Shown: positions 14,319 through 21,753 of the stretch, piece by piece | How the letters are laid out: each line of letters begins with the position of its first letter | How positions within the stretch are numbered: position 1 is the first letter of the stretch | DNA from: JABCZS01 sp041660525 | GTDB taxonomy: Bacteria > Pseudomonadota > Gammaproteobacteria > JABCZS01 | DNA: 35,551 nt | Assembly (NCBI GenBank): GCA_041660525.1 | Contig: JBAZWD010000017.1 | Span: 1-35,551 of the forward strand | Direction: 5' to 3' | Notes under the pieces: model-generated | The model's input: the letters and a program-made list of their open reading frames with translations, nothing else | Told to the model about the DNA's origin: nothing | Databases searched by the model: none | Translations under genes and position numbers: made by a program

Positions 14319-15782
14319 ATGGCAAGAACTGCAGTCAAAAATCCCGAAGCCCTACAAGGCAAACCCCGCTATTATGCAAAAAATAGCTCGATGTTAGAGC
14401 ATGCAACCTATACACCACGCAGCGTGCAAAGAGAAATTGATGCTGGGATCATTCGTCCAGGCAAACAAAACGAAAGACCAAAGGATATAACCTTAACGAA
14501 TAATGGGCAAAATACATTAAATTATCTAGCTCATTCACCTGTAAAAGAAATTGGAGACACTGCCAGAGATCTTCAACGCGCTAGAGCAAATGCTATACAA
14601 AGCGCAACACGTCTTAGTACTTTAATAAAAAATAGAGAAGCTCTTAAACAAGATTTATCTAGAGTGACGACTAAGATGGCTTATATCAACCAAAACCCTT
14701 ATGGAGCTGGCTATTTTGCTCAAACATTGTTTTCCTTTACCACAAGGTTTAAGGCGACCTTTTATGGAGACGAAAATGCAAAATCTACATTAGCCGAAAT
14801 GAGAGCCTATGATGACAAGCTTGCTAGATTAGCCGCAATAGAAGGTGCGATTCCTGAGGCAGAATATCATGCAAGATCAGACATCGCCTCTGCAAAAGGA
14901 CTTGAAAAAGATCTTGAAAATGCAGTCAATAAAATTGCTGCCAAAAACGAAGGCCAATTATCCCCTAGTGAAAAATTCTTATTAACTAATTTAGTAGCTA
15001 TAAATAGCGGTAATGAATATGTTCCTCAAATCGTTCTTATAAAAGAAGCCACTGATGAAGTGCTTAAAGATAATCCCAATTACACCAAAGTTGAAGCTTT
15101 GCTCAAAACACCAGGCCTAGAGCTTCCTGCCCTTTCATCTACCGCACAACGATTAAATCATGAGCAACAAATTTCTTACCAACTTGCCCTTGCAGTGGGT
15201 AGTAAGGATGAAAAACTAGGAAATGAATTATTAAACAAAGCCGGTTTCACAGCCATGACTCCCTCTGAAGCAAAGCGTCTTAATGCGATTGGTAATGCAT
15301 CTTTTGCATCTCGTGCAGAGTCGAGATTAAATACAACAGTTCCTGGAATTATACTTCGTAAAGAAAATATAAATGTAACTGAAGATTATGTACCTGAACC
15401 ACCATTCGACCAAGCTGTAAGAGCCATACAAGAATACTTTGTTGCGATTGATGAATCATTGCCAGCGGCCGATAAAATTGGCCAAGAAGCTATGCAGTCA
15501 GCCAAAGCCGCTGGTATACCTATTACAAACCTAGTTCAACTTAATGTGCTACACAAAGCAAAAGAAAAATCAGGTGATACATTTGATTTAAAAGCAAAGC
15601 TTGAAGAAATCAAAAAAACCAACGAAACGGCACCATCTGAGACTATCCTTGCTGATTGGAAAGCAAAACTTGAACTAACGAGCGCAGATGTTTCGAATGC
15701 TCAATCTGCAAATACTAATAATAGTCAGACTGTTCCTTCACTTGAAAATGATTCATCCAAAGGTATTAAACTTGTAAAGTGA
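14319..15782 (+). CDS. Unrecognised 487-aa effector-like protein
   Basis: Begins MARTAVKNPEALQGKPRYYA; AAAGAGA lies before the ATG. It is largely helical and soluble: a basic N-terminus, coiled-coil-prone segments at about 85-125 (DLQRARANAIQSATRLSTLI, REALKQDLSRVTTK) and 165-225, then a second helical domain at about 355-450 (DQAVRAIQEYFVAIDESLP). The last 35 residues are Ser/Asn-rich and end SKGIKLVK. One aromatic stretch near 130-145 (YGAGYFAQTLFSFTTRF) is mildly hydrophobic. No family recognised. PmrA-like promoter, and the 191-aa gene only 8 bp after its stop, so the two are surely co-transcribed. A secreted effector is the leading guess. Confidence 0.85.
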   Translation: MARTAVKNPEALQGKPRYYAKNSSMLEHATYTPRSVQREIDAGIIRPGKQNERPKDITLTNNGQNTLNYLAHSPVKEIGDTARDLQRARANAIQSATRLSTLIKNREALKQDLSRVTTKMAYINQNPYGAGYFAQTLFSFTTRFKATFYGDENAKSTLAEMRAYDDKLARLAAIEGAIPEAEYHARSDIASAKGLEKDLENAVNKIAAKNEGQLSPSEKFLLTNLVAINSGNEYVPQIVLIKEATDEVLKDNPNYTKVEALLKTPGLELPALSSTAQRLNHEQQISYQLALAVGSKDEKLGNELLNKAGFTAMTPSEAKRLNAIGNASFASRAESRLNTTVPGIILRKENINVTEDYVPEPPFDQAVRAIQEYFVAIDESLPAADKIGQEAMQSAKAAGIPITNLVQLNVLHKAKEKSGDTFDLKAKLEEIKKTNETAPSETILADWKAKLELTSADVSNAQSANTNNSQTVPSLENDSSKGIKLVK

Positions 15783-15790
15783 GCAAATAA

Positions 15791-16366
15791 ATGAGTTTAG
15801 AAAAACAAATCGCTGATCTTGAAGATGAAATAAAAATATTGAATGATGTTTTTCATGATCACAAAGAACGCTTTATTCCAAAAGCTACAAAAGTTATGGA
15901 AGTTCGTGCGGAACGCGCTGAGTTTTTTAAAACTGTTTTACAAAAAAACCAACTTCAAGGTTGGGCTGGTCTTATTTTAAACGCGCCCATTCAGATTTAT
16001 ATTAAAGAAATTGAAAATATATATAAACTTCAAATGCTTTTTCTTACTAAAGAAAATTTGGAAAAAATTAAAGCCAGTTGCAACGCATTAAGTATCATGC
16101 ATAATGAATTAATGGCTATTCCAAATGAAGCACATGATGAAGCTTCATTGGCAAACAGAAATGCCTTCGTTGAAGACGTAAATGTAGCTCTTGGCTGGGG
16201 CAATATATTTTTTAAACAATTAGAAGTGCTAGATGGAGTGCGAGAAAAACTCATCGCTAAAAACATTGAGCTTCAAAAATTAAAAGCCCAAGAGCAAGCA
16301 AAATCCTTGCATACAAATGCTTTTTTTTTTGGGAACCTCTTCTACAACCCAGCCTACGCAGCCTAG
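15791..16366 (+). CDS. Small partner 2: helical protein whose tail is thrown out of frame at a T10 tract
   Basis: 191 aa as read. Residues 1-170 are helical and coiled-coil-prone (EKQIADLEDEIKILNDVFHD, REKLIAKNIELQKLKAQEQ). The frame then meets ten T (16321-16330), reads FFFGNLFYNPAYAA and stops. Removing one T, or a compensating slip, gives instead a 41-residue tail, Ser/Thr/Pro-rich and then an amphipathic helix (LIEAAWEMVKPHIRPFK), ending at 16454. That tail matches the layout of small partner 3, so I think it is the ancestral ending. Similarity to partner 3 can be followed through VLQKNQ/VLNNPQ, W, IENI/IQNI, FL, AIP, FVEDV/FITEV and FF. The gene is 8 bp after the 487-aa gene. It may be phase-variable, slippage-expressed or newly broken. 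Confidence 0.82.
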   Translation: MSLEKQIADLEDEIKILNDVFHDHKERFIPKATKVMEVRAERAEFFKTVLQKNQLQGWAGLILNAPIQIYIKEIENIYKLQMLFLTKENLEKIKASCNALSIMHNELMAIPNEAHDEASLANRNAFVEDVNVALGWGNIFFKQLEVLDGVREKLIAKNIELQKLKAQEQAKSLHTNAFFFGNLFYNPAYAA

Positions 16367-16454
16367 AACTGCACGCGATTTAGATAACAGAACTTGCCAG
16401 CTTATCGAAGCGGCTTGGGAAATGGTTAAGCCTCATATAAGGCCTTTTAAATAA
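16321..16454 (+). pseudogene. T10 homopolymer and out-of-frame C-terminal tail of small partner 2
   Basis: From the tract, the frame starting with TTG at 16329 is open for 41 sense codons to TAA at 16452-16454 and reads GTSSTTQPTQPRTARD, then a helix. The composition (polar linker then amphipathic helix) is protein-like and parallels the in-frame SSATFSTIPRSTLQQW tail of the 203-aa protein. The T run sits exactly where the frames diverge. Confidence 0.7.
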
Positions 16455-16510
16455 ACTCAGGCGATTATCTCCTGGTATTCACTTGGCTATATATAAGGCA
16501 GCCAGACTAA

Positions 16511-16602
16511 ATTAGTTTACTTTCTTCAAAATAAATCATATACTTAAGATATTAAATAGAAGGCTATTCCTTAATATTGCTTTAATAATCATGAGATACT
16601 AT
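16511..16602 (+). promoter_or_regulatory. PmrA-like promoter of the 797-aa gene
   Basis: CTTAATATT (16570-16578), GC, TTTAATAAT (16581-16589): nearly the ideal PmrA-type direct repeat, half-sites 11 bp apart. After 7 bp comes TACTAT (16597-16602). The blocks ATTAGTTTACTTTCT (16511-16525) and ATATACTTAA (16538-16547) match those upstream of the 487-aa gene, with about 30 extra bases before the box here. Confidence 0.65.
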
Positions 16603-16634
16603 CTAAGTATAACCATTAAAAGTGAGAAATAATC

Positions 16635-19028
16635 GTGCCAAGAGTTAGATGGGATCAGATGCAAAATGCCGAAGGTATTGGCAAACAAATCACAGAAAAT
16701 CTTGCTGAAAATGGTGAATTTCGAGCCGATCCTAACGAAGTTGTGGAAAAACGCCCCGACCAGGTACCGAGTTTCATCTTAAATGATGAAATTAGTGGTT
16801 TTGAACAATTAAAAATAGACCTGAGCCGAGCTGAAATTTATATCGAAATTAAAGGCCATGAACCTATCAAGCTTACTGCAGATAACCTAGATGCACAATT
16901 ACAAGCATTAACTACCACAGCAAGAAATCGTTTGCTTAAAAATTATACCCAACGAACCATTGGTTCTGATGTCGCAGCAGTTTTAAGCAGCAACTTAAAC
17001 AAGTTAGGCCTCGCAATGCCAGGCACGGTGGCTGATCAACTTCTGCCAAAAGTCGTATTTAAGATTGATAATGACAATGTTATTGCAGATGTACATTTAA
17101 GCAATATCAACATAGTAGCAATCTTAGAGGACTCTGAAAAAGTGCCCCTTGCGGGCGATATGCGGTTTAATATTCGATATGAGGATGATGGCTCTTATTG
17201 TAGTCCTGTGCGGTGTTCTATCATGGCAGGAAAAATACTGAAAAACGATCCTTCGCTTACCAAAGAACAAGTGCTAGAGCTCGCAGGCGGAGTGAGTTGG
17301 CAAGCAATTATTGGAAAACAACAACCTAATACAGTTGAATTTGCTGGTGAAAATCAAGCTAAATATCTACCTAAAGCTGGTGAAGAAATTACTAACGGTA
17401 GTCAAGAACTGCTACGTGGTGAAGATGCCACTAGCAATTCAGGCAAAACTACTTATTTTTTGGGAAATGTTAAATTAAATCAAAAAACATATGACACAAT
17501 AAGTAATACTCAACGTGCACTTATTGATAACAATTTCGGCCAACAGCTCATGGGCTTGATTACTACAGGCTTAATAAATAAATCATTACAACATTATCAA
17601 ATAACCTTCAATGCAGAAACGTCAGATCGAGAGATTACTGTATTAACAAGTAACCCTAATGAAGTCGAAATAGTAATATCCTATTCTAATTTAACTTTCT
17701 CCGACACTAGCACTACAACGCCAAAACCAAGCAACACATCTTACTCTTATGAGTATACCGTCAAAATAACTAAAGATGGAGTTTTCTTATCTCCCGTTAG
17801 GTGCTCTAATCAACTTATGAAATATCTTGTCATTGGCGATACAGCGCAAATACAAAACCAAATGGAACAAAAAAATCCTTTAGCAAACATGGTAAACAGG
17901 CGGGAAAAAAGCCTAGGTTCTGCAAAAACTCAAAAAGTTCAACCAGTTCAACCAGTTCAACCAGTTCAACCAGTTCAACCAGTTCAACCAGTTCAACCAG
18001 TTCAACCAGGTAACAGCATAGAAGAACAATACGAAGAACTCTTCACTGACATTAAAAACTTTTTTCCAAAACAAATCAAACTTGGCGCAAGTTATATTCT
18101 TTCTTTTTTAAGTGCTGTTGTTGAATTCATAAGTACTGGATTCAAAGCTACAGCTGGAATGAAACAAGGGATAATTAACACTAAATCTAAAAGTGCAGAT
18201 ACAGCACCACTAGAAACAAAAACAGAAAAAATAATTGAAATTATGGCAGATGCATCGCTACCTCAAATATCCATTAAATTACGAGAAGAACAAGCCAATA
18301 ACGATAGTATTAATGATGGTATTCACAAACTTACAAACGATGTTGCTGTGCAAATATTTTCATATGAAAAAATGGATAATAACAATAGCAAACTAATTTC
18401 CTTAACACAAATAATAAATGTAATACGCAGTAGTGGTGCATTTAATGGGTTAGATAATGAACAAAAAATAAGTTTTTTAAAAAATATCAATCAACAAATG
18501 AAGTTATATATATCAATCGATGATATAAGTAATGATAAAGCTGTGGCACTAGTGGCTCAAAAAGTCTTGAAAATAAATCCAACAGTCACTTCAGAAATTG
18601 AAGCTACGCAAGAGCAACAAACAATTATGTCGCAGCCTGTCGAAGCTCCTCTCTCCGCAAAAGAAATAGCAATAAAAGCAATAGAAGACTATGTCAATAC
18701 TGCGCGCGAAGCTGCTCAAACAAAAGGAGAGAAACCATCAACGGATAGTTTGGAAAATAAGCTAAATAGCGCGTTGCAATTAGCCCAGGAAGCAGAATTA
18801 CCAATATCCGAGAGCTCATTGAATATTTTAATAAATGCACCGAGTTTAGATGTACAAGAATATGTTGAAGATCTTCAAAAGATGCAAGCTGCACCTAGCA
18901 CTGGCGCTTTAGTTCAGCATGCCTCAACAGCAGCTCTTAATGATTCTCAAAACACTGATAGTAAGACTCCGCTCCACAATAAAGAAACAACAAGTAAAGC
19001 AGTATCATCTGCAATGAAGGCGAAATAA
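16635..19028 (+). CDS. Unrecognised 797-aa effector-like protein with internal duplication and VQP repeat
   Basis: GTG start; the opening MPRVRW parallels MPRLQN of the 559-aa protein, which supports it. Residues about 95-200 and 292-397 look like an ancient tandem duplication: both are beta-rich and end in DG..(C/L)SPVRCS (SPVRCS at 190-195 and 386-391). The two copies use different codons, so the duplication is old. Residues 435-458 are eight VQP tripeptides, followed by an amphipathic or membrane-active segment at about 475-505 (LGASYILSFLSAVVEFISTG). A long helical region follows (about 530-780), with a Ser/Thr/Lys-rich end (TTSKAVSSAMKAK). No known family. PmrA-like promoter; the 203-aa gene follows 70 bp later. 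Probably a multidomain secreted effector, by inference. Confidence 0.85.
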   Translation: MPRVRWDQMQNAEGIGKQITENLAENGEFRADPNEVVEKRPDQVPSFILNDEISGFEQLKIDLSRAEIYIEIKGHEPIKLTADNLDAQLQALTTTARNRLLKNYTQRTIGSDVAAVLSSNLNKLGLAMPGTVADQLLPKVVFKIDNDNVIADVHLSNINIVAILEDSEKVPLAGDMRFNIRYEDDGSYCSPVRCSIMAGKILKNDPSLTKEQVLELAGGVSWQAIIGKQQPNTVEFAGENQAKYLPKAGEEITNGSQELLRGEDATSNSGKTTYFLGNVKLNQKTYDTISNTQRALIDNNFGQQLMGLITTGLINKSLQHYQITFNAETSDREITVLTSNPNEVEIVISYSNLTFSDTSTTTPKPSNTSYSYEYTVKITKDGVFLSPVRCSNQLMKYLVIGDTAQIQNQMEQKNPLANMVNRREKSLGSAKTQKVQPVQPVQPVQPVQPVQPVQPVQPGNSIEEQYEELFTDIKNFFPKQIKLGASYILSFLSAVVEFISTGFKATAGMKQGIINTKSKSADTAPLETKTEKIIEIMADASLPQISIKLREEQANNDSINDGIHKLTNDVAVQIFSYEKMDNNNSKLISLTQIINVIRSSGAFNGLDNEQKISFLKNINQQMKLYISIDDISNDKAVALVAQKVLKINPTVTSEIEATQEQQTIMSQPVEAPLSAKEIAIKAIEDYVNTAREAAQTKGEKPSTDSLENKLNSALQLAQEAELPISESSLNILINAPSLDVQEYVEDLQKMQAAPSTGALVQHASTAALNDSQNTDSKTPLHNKETTSKAVSSAMKAK
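17937..18008 (+). repeat. Eight perfect 9-bp tandem repeats encoding (VQP)8
   Basis: GTTCAACCA repeated eight times without a mismatch. Units are 9 bp, so gain or loss changes the linker length but not the frame. It separates the duplicated beta domains from the C-terminal helical half. Confidence 0.97.
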
Positions 19029-19098
19029 TCCTTATAATCTAAAAAAACTGGCCGATATGATATAATATATACATAAGAAGTAGAAAAAGAGAATTAAA

Positions 19099-19710
19099 AT
19101 GATTTTACGATTACTGTATGATGAACTTAAAAAGCATAGCGATAATTTGCAATTGTTTATTAATAATCATAAAGAACAAACCCTGGCTTACGAGGCCGTT
19201 CTTAACAACCCACAAATGTGGATACTCTCTCGCGTCTATTTAGCAGATCATATGCGAGCCTATAATCAAGCCATTCAAAACATTGATTTACATCTCGGAC
19301 AGTTTCTTAAGGATGAAAGCCAAGCTAGTCTTCGTAAAAGCTATCAAGTCCTTAAAAATATTGCTACTACATTAAAGGCGATTCCTGATCATTTGCATGA
19401 TCAAGTTTCTAAACTCGATACGGCTGCTTTTATTACAGAAGTCGATCATATTATTGAAAAATGTGAATTATTTTTTAATGAAGTAGAAAAAACTGCTGCT
19501 AAAATTCAAGCGGTAGTTGCCGAAGAAGCAAAAAAAAAAGTTCCCGTTTCGTCTTCTGCAACTTTTTCTACAATCCCGCGTTCTACGCTCCAGCAATGGC
19601 CTAACTGGACGCAAGAGTTAATAACAAATAGTTTAAATGAAATCGAACGCGACTTATTGACGCATTTGGGACTTGCCAAAAACCAAACGCAGAAGAAACG
19701 CGCATTCTAA
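19099..19710 (+). CDS. Small partner 3: 203-aa helical protein with A10 tract at the tail junction
   Basis: Begins MILRLLYDELKKHSDN. Residues 1-145 are helical and resemble small partner 2 (see motifs there). At 144-147 (AKKK) the gene has ten A (19530-19539), the same place as the T10 tract of partner 2. The tail is then Ser/Thr-rich (SSSATFSTIPRS, 151-162) and ends in an amphipathic helix (WTQELITNSLNEIERDLL) and a basic stretch KKRAF. One added A would give the alternative short ending CNFFYNPAFYAPAMA, which mirrors FGNLFYNPAYAA in partner 2. A further 34-residue coding-like tail lies in the +1 frame directly after the stop. Function unknown; perhaps a partner of the 797-aa protein. Confidence 0.82.
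   Translation: MILRLLYDELKKHSDNLQLFINNHKEQTLAYEAVLNNPQMWILSRVYLADHMRAYNQAIQNIDLHLGQFLKDESQASLRKSYQVLKNIATTLKAIPDHLHDQVSKLDTAAFITEVDHIIEKCELFFNEVEKTAAKIQAVVAEEAKKKVPVSSSATFSTIPRSTLQQWPNWTQELITNSLNEIERDLLTHLGLAKNQTQKKRAF
19530..19539 (+). repeat. A10 homopolymer in small partner 3
   Basis: GCA followed by nine further A. The tract is within the coding frame, where polymerase or replication slippage would switch the tail. It is positionally equivalent to T10 at 16321-16330. Confidence 0.9.
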
Positions 19711-19813
19711 TGCTTATACTATTAACGATATCCTCTACTTCGAAAAACCCAACGACGAATTAACCACTGAAAATCTGCTTGAAAAAATGATGAAAGAGCG
19801 AGGCTATCTCTAG
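19709..19813 (+). pseudogene. Possible detached C-terminus of small partner 3
   Basis: Reading on from the stop codon in the +1 frame (AAT at 19709) gives 34 residues, NAYTINDILYFEKPNDEL then TTENLLEKMMKERGYL, and a TAG at 19811-19813. The sequence is protein-like and ends in a Glu-rich stretch with a hydrophobic last residue, a pattern known for Dot/Icm secretion signals. A one-base insertion at or shortly before TTC-TAA would explain it. Confidence 0.5.
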
Positions 19814-19891
19814 CCAATCTGGTACATTTTACTACTAAACCCTATCATAATAGCCTCAATACATTCAAATTATTTCCATATTGCAATATTA

Positions 19892-19940
19892 AATCATTAA
19901 TGATTATTTTAATATTTGATTTATATACTTTAATGATTTA
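19892..19940. promoter_or_regulatory. AATGATT palindromes upstream of higBA
   Basis: AATCATTAATGATT at 19892-19905 is a perfect 14-bp palindrome; AATGATTTATCAT near 19932 repeats the motif with a TGAT-TT-ATCA dyad. They lie 30-80 bp upstream of the -35, in the AT-rich spacer 19814-19972, which holds no gene. They are candidate sites for the HTH antitoxin. Confidence 0.35.
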
Positions 19941-19972
19941 TCATATCATCCAAAATAATAATATTGTATTTA

Positions 19973-20001
19973 TTGCCATATGAAAAACAATGCTATATAA
20001 T
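19973..20001 (+). promoter_or_regulatory. higBA promoter
   Basis: TTGCCA (19973-19978), 17 bp, perfect TATAAT (19996-20001). The predicted start near 20008 leaves a 12-nt leader with AAGGG just before the ATG. Confidence 0.7.
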
Positions 20002-20020
20002 TTAACTATTGGACAAGGGA

Positions 20021-20320
20021 ATGAACACACAATGGAAAGTCATCATTCATAACACAACTAAAAAACAACTTTTAAAACTACCAGAGAAAGTAAATATCAC
20101 AACCCATTTACTCTGTGCAGATTTAGAAGAAAAAGGGCCTATACCTGGGAAAAAATGGCCTAATTATGGCAAATTTAAATGTAAAAAAAATATGGATAAA
20201 AGGCATTGTCATTTAATAAAGGGAAATCCTACTTACGTGGCCTGCTGGGAAGTATTAAGCAAACATCAGCGAATCATTGAGGTTTATTATGTCGGTACAC
20301 ATGAAAAAGCACCCTACTAA
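20021..20320 (+). CDS. higB: RelE/HigB-family toxin
   Basis: 99 aa, basic. The C-terminal strand pattern (PTYVACWEVLSK, then RIIEVYYVGTHEKAPY) is typical of a RelE-superfamily group annotated as cytotoxic translational repressors. HigB-like proteins cut mRNA on the ribosome. The toxin gene comes first and an HTH antitoxin second, the HigBA order. I chose ATG 20021; a TTG at 20009 lies at the predicted transcript start and has no ribosome binding site. It overlaps the antitoxin gene by 32 bp. Confidence 0.82.
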   Translation: MNTQWKVIIHNTTKKQLLKLPEKVNITTHLLCADLEEKGPIPGKKWPNYGKFKCKKNMDKRHCHLIKGNPTYVACWEVLSKHQRIIEVYYVGTHEKAPY

Positions 20321-20705
20321 CTCAAAGCAAGAAGTAGTTTTATGCCTCACAGCAAATAATCAAGAAAAGATCTTTAAAATCCCTGGTGAGCTTCTGTCAA
20401 AATTAATTCCCTATGAAATAGAGAATCAACAAGCGATTCAACGCGAGCTTATGCGTTTTAAAACTGCATTAGGCCTGACGCCGGCCGAAGTCTTTTCTAA
20501 TCTAAAAGAAAAATATTCCGAACCTGGCGCTTACCTTAAAGGCATCCGGCTACGTGAAGGATTAAACCAGGTTGAATTTGCAAAAAAAATTGATGTAACT
20601 CAGGGTGATTTATCCAAAATGGAACATGGCAAACGCCCTATTGGTAAAAAACTGGCACAAAAAATTGGGCAGTTATTTGATTTTGATTATCGCAAACTTT
20701 TGTGA
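20289..20705 (+). CDS. higA: HTH antitoxin of the HigA/Xre type
   Basis: 138 aa. The helix-turn-helix is C-terminal, about residues 80-130 (IRLREGLNQVEFAKKIDVTQ, DLSKMEHGKRPIGKKLA). The N-terminal part (about 10-70) probably binds the toxin. Start ATG 20289 has GAGG with a 6-nt spacer, inside the toxin gene, so the two are translationally coupled. A later ATG at 20301 is possible but has a poorer ribosome binding site. Confidence 0.85.
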   Translation: MSVHMKKHPTNSKQEVVLCLTANNQEKIFKIPGELLSKLIPYEIENQQAIQRELMRFKTALGLTPAEVFSNLKEKYSEPGAYLKGIRLREGLNQVEFAKKIDVTQGDLSKMEHGKRPIGKKLAQKIGQLFDFDYRKLL

Positions 20706-20734
20706 TTGACAAAACCTCCAACATCCCTTAACGT
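20706..20734 (+). promoter_or_regulatory. aguA promoter with start site at or near the ATG
   Basis: Perfect TTGACA (20706-20711), 17 bp, TAACGT (20729-20734), then 6 bp to the ATG at 20741. No Shine-Dalgarno precedes aguA, consistent with a leaderless mRNA. The -10 is weak. Confidence 0.45.
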
Positions 20735-20740
20735 TGCCCC

Positions 20741-21745
20741 ATGAAATTTCACTTACCAGCCGAATGGCATAAACAACAAGCGGTTTTAATTACCTTCCCG
20801 GATGAACACACCATCTGGAAAGAATCCCTTGCGGACATAGAACCCTTTTACGTGACATTTGCCCAAGCTATTTTGGCTTATCAGGATTTAATTATCGTCT
20901 GCCGTAATCCTGAAAAACAGCAGTATATTGAACAACTTGTCGGTACCGCGCATACGCATTCCTTGCGCTTTTTCCATGCGGAATTTAACGATATTTGGAT
21001 ACGTGATTACGGTCCAATTAGCCTTTTAAAAGGTGAGAAAACTAAATGGCTGGATTTTGGTTTTAACGCTTGGGGCGGCAAATATGCGGGCGATTTAGAT
21101 GACCAAGTCACCAAGGAATTATTTGATGAACATTTATTGCCTATAGATCAATATGCCCGTCAAGACTTTATCCTTGAAGGCGGCGCGATTGAAACCGATG
21201 GTTTAGGGACTTTATTGATTACATCTTGTGTATTTACTAAAACCCGTAATGCAAACTTAAGTGCACAGCAGGTTAAACAAAGCTTGAATATGGAACGTGT
21301 GATTACCATAGAACACGGTTATTTATTAGGCGATGATACTGATGGCCATATTGATACTCTAGTGCGTTTTTGCGATGCTAAAACATTAGCTTATAGCAGC
21401 TGCGATAACCAAGATGACCCTCATTACGCGCCTTTAAAAGCCATGGAAGCGCAATTGCGGGAATTAAGGGATTTGGCAGGCAATCCTTATAAACTCATCC
21501 CCTTGCCCATCCCTGCGGCTAAATACGACGGTGAACGCAGACTTCCTGCTTCTTATGCAAATTTCTTGATTATTAATGGCGCTGTATTGTGCCCTACCTA
21601 TAATGACGCGCAAGATGATTTAATTTTAAAGCGTCTAGGCAGTGCTTTTCCGCAACATAAAATCGTGCCCATTCCCAGTCTGCCTTTAATACAATATAAT
21701 GGCGCATTACACTGCGCGAGCATGCAGATTCCATCAGCAAAATAG
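20741..21745 (+). CDS. aguA: Agmatine deiminase
   Basis: 334 aa, guanidine-modifying enzyme (pentein) fold. The motifs FNDIWIRDYGPI, FILEGGAIETDG and GDDTDGHIDTLVRF carry the substrate-binding acids and the catalytic His; the nucleophilic cysteine is C325 in NGALHCASMQIP. It converts agmatine to N-carbamoylputrescine. The next gene, 8 bp on, is the matching amidase, which firmly supports agmatine rather than peptidyl-arginine as substrate. Confidence 0.93.
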   Translation: MKFHLPAEWHKQQAVLITFPDEHTIWKESLADIEPFYVTFAQAILAYQDLIIVCRNPEKQQYIEQLVGTAHTHSLRFFHAEFNDIWIRDYGPISLLKGEKTKWLDFGFNAWGGKYAGDLDDQVTKELFDEHLLPIDQYARQDFILEGGAIETDGLGTLLITSCVFTKTRNANLSAQQVKQSLNMERVITIEHGYLLGDDTDGHIDTLVRFCDAKTLAYSSCDNQDDPHYAPLKAMEAQLRELRDLAGNPYKLIPLPIPAAKYDGERRLPASYANFLIINGAVLCPTYNDAQDDLILKRLGSAFPQHKIVPIPSLPLIQYNGALHCASMQIPSAK

Positions 21746-21753
21746 GTAAAGCC

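Noticed and set aside
17937..18008. Tandem repeat considered as a CRISPR array
   Set aside because: 9-bp units with no spacers, in frame within a large coding region.
19910..19945. PmrA-like box before higBA
   Set aside because: TTTAATATT and a loose ATTTATATA are 11 bp apart, but the second half lacks the core and the -10 is 75 bp away.
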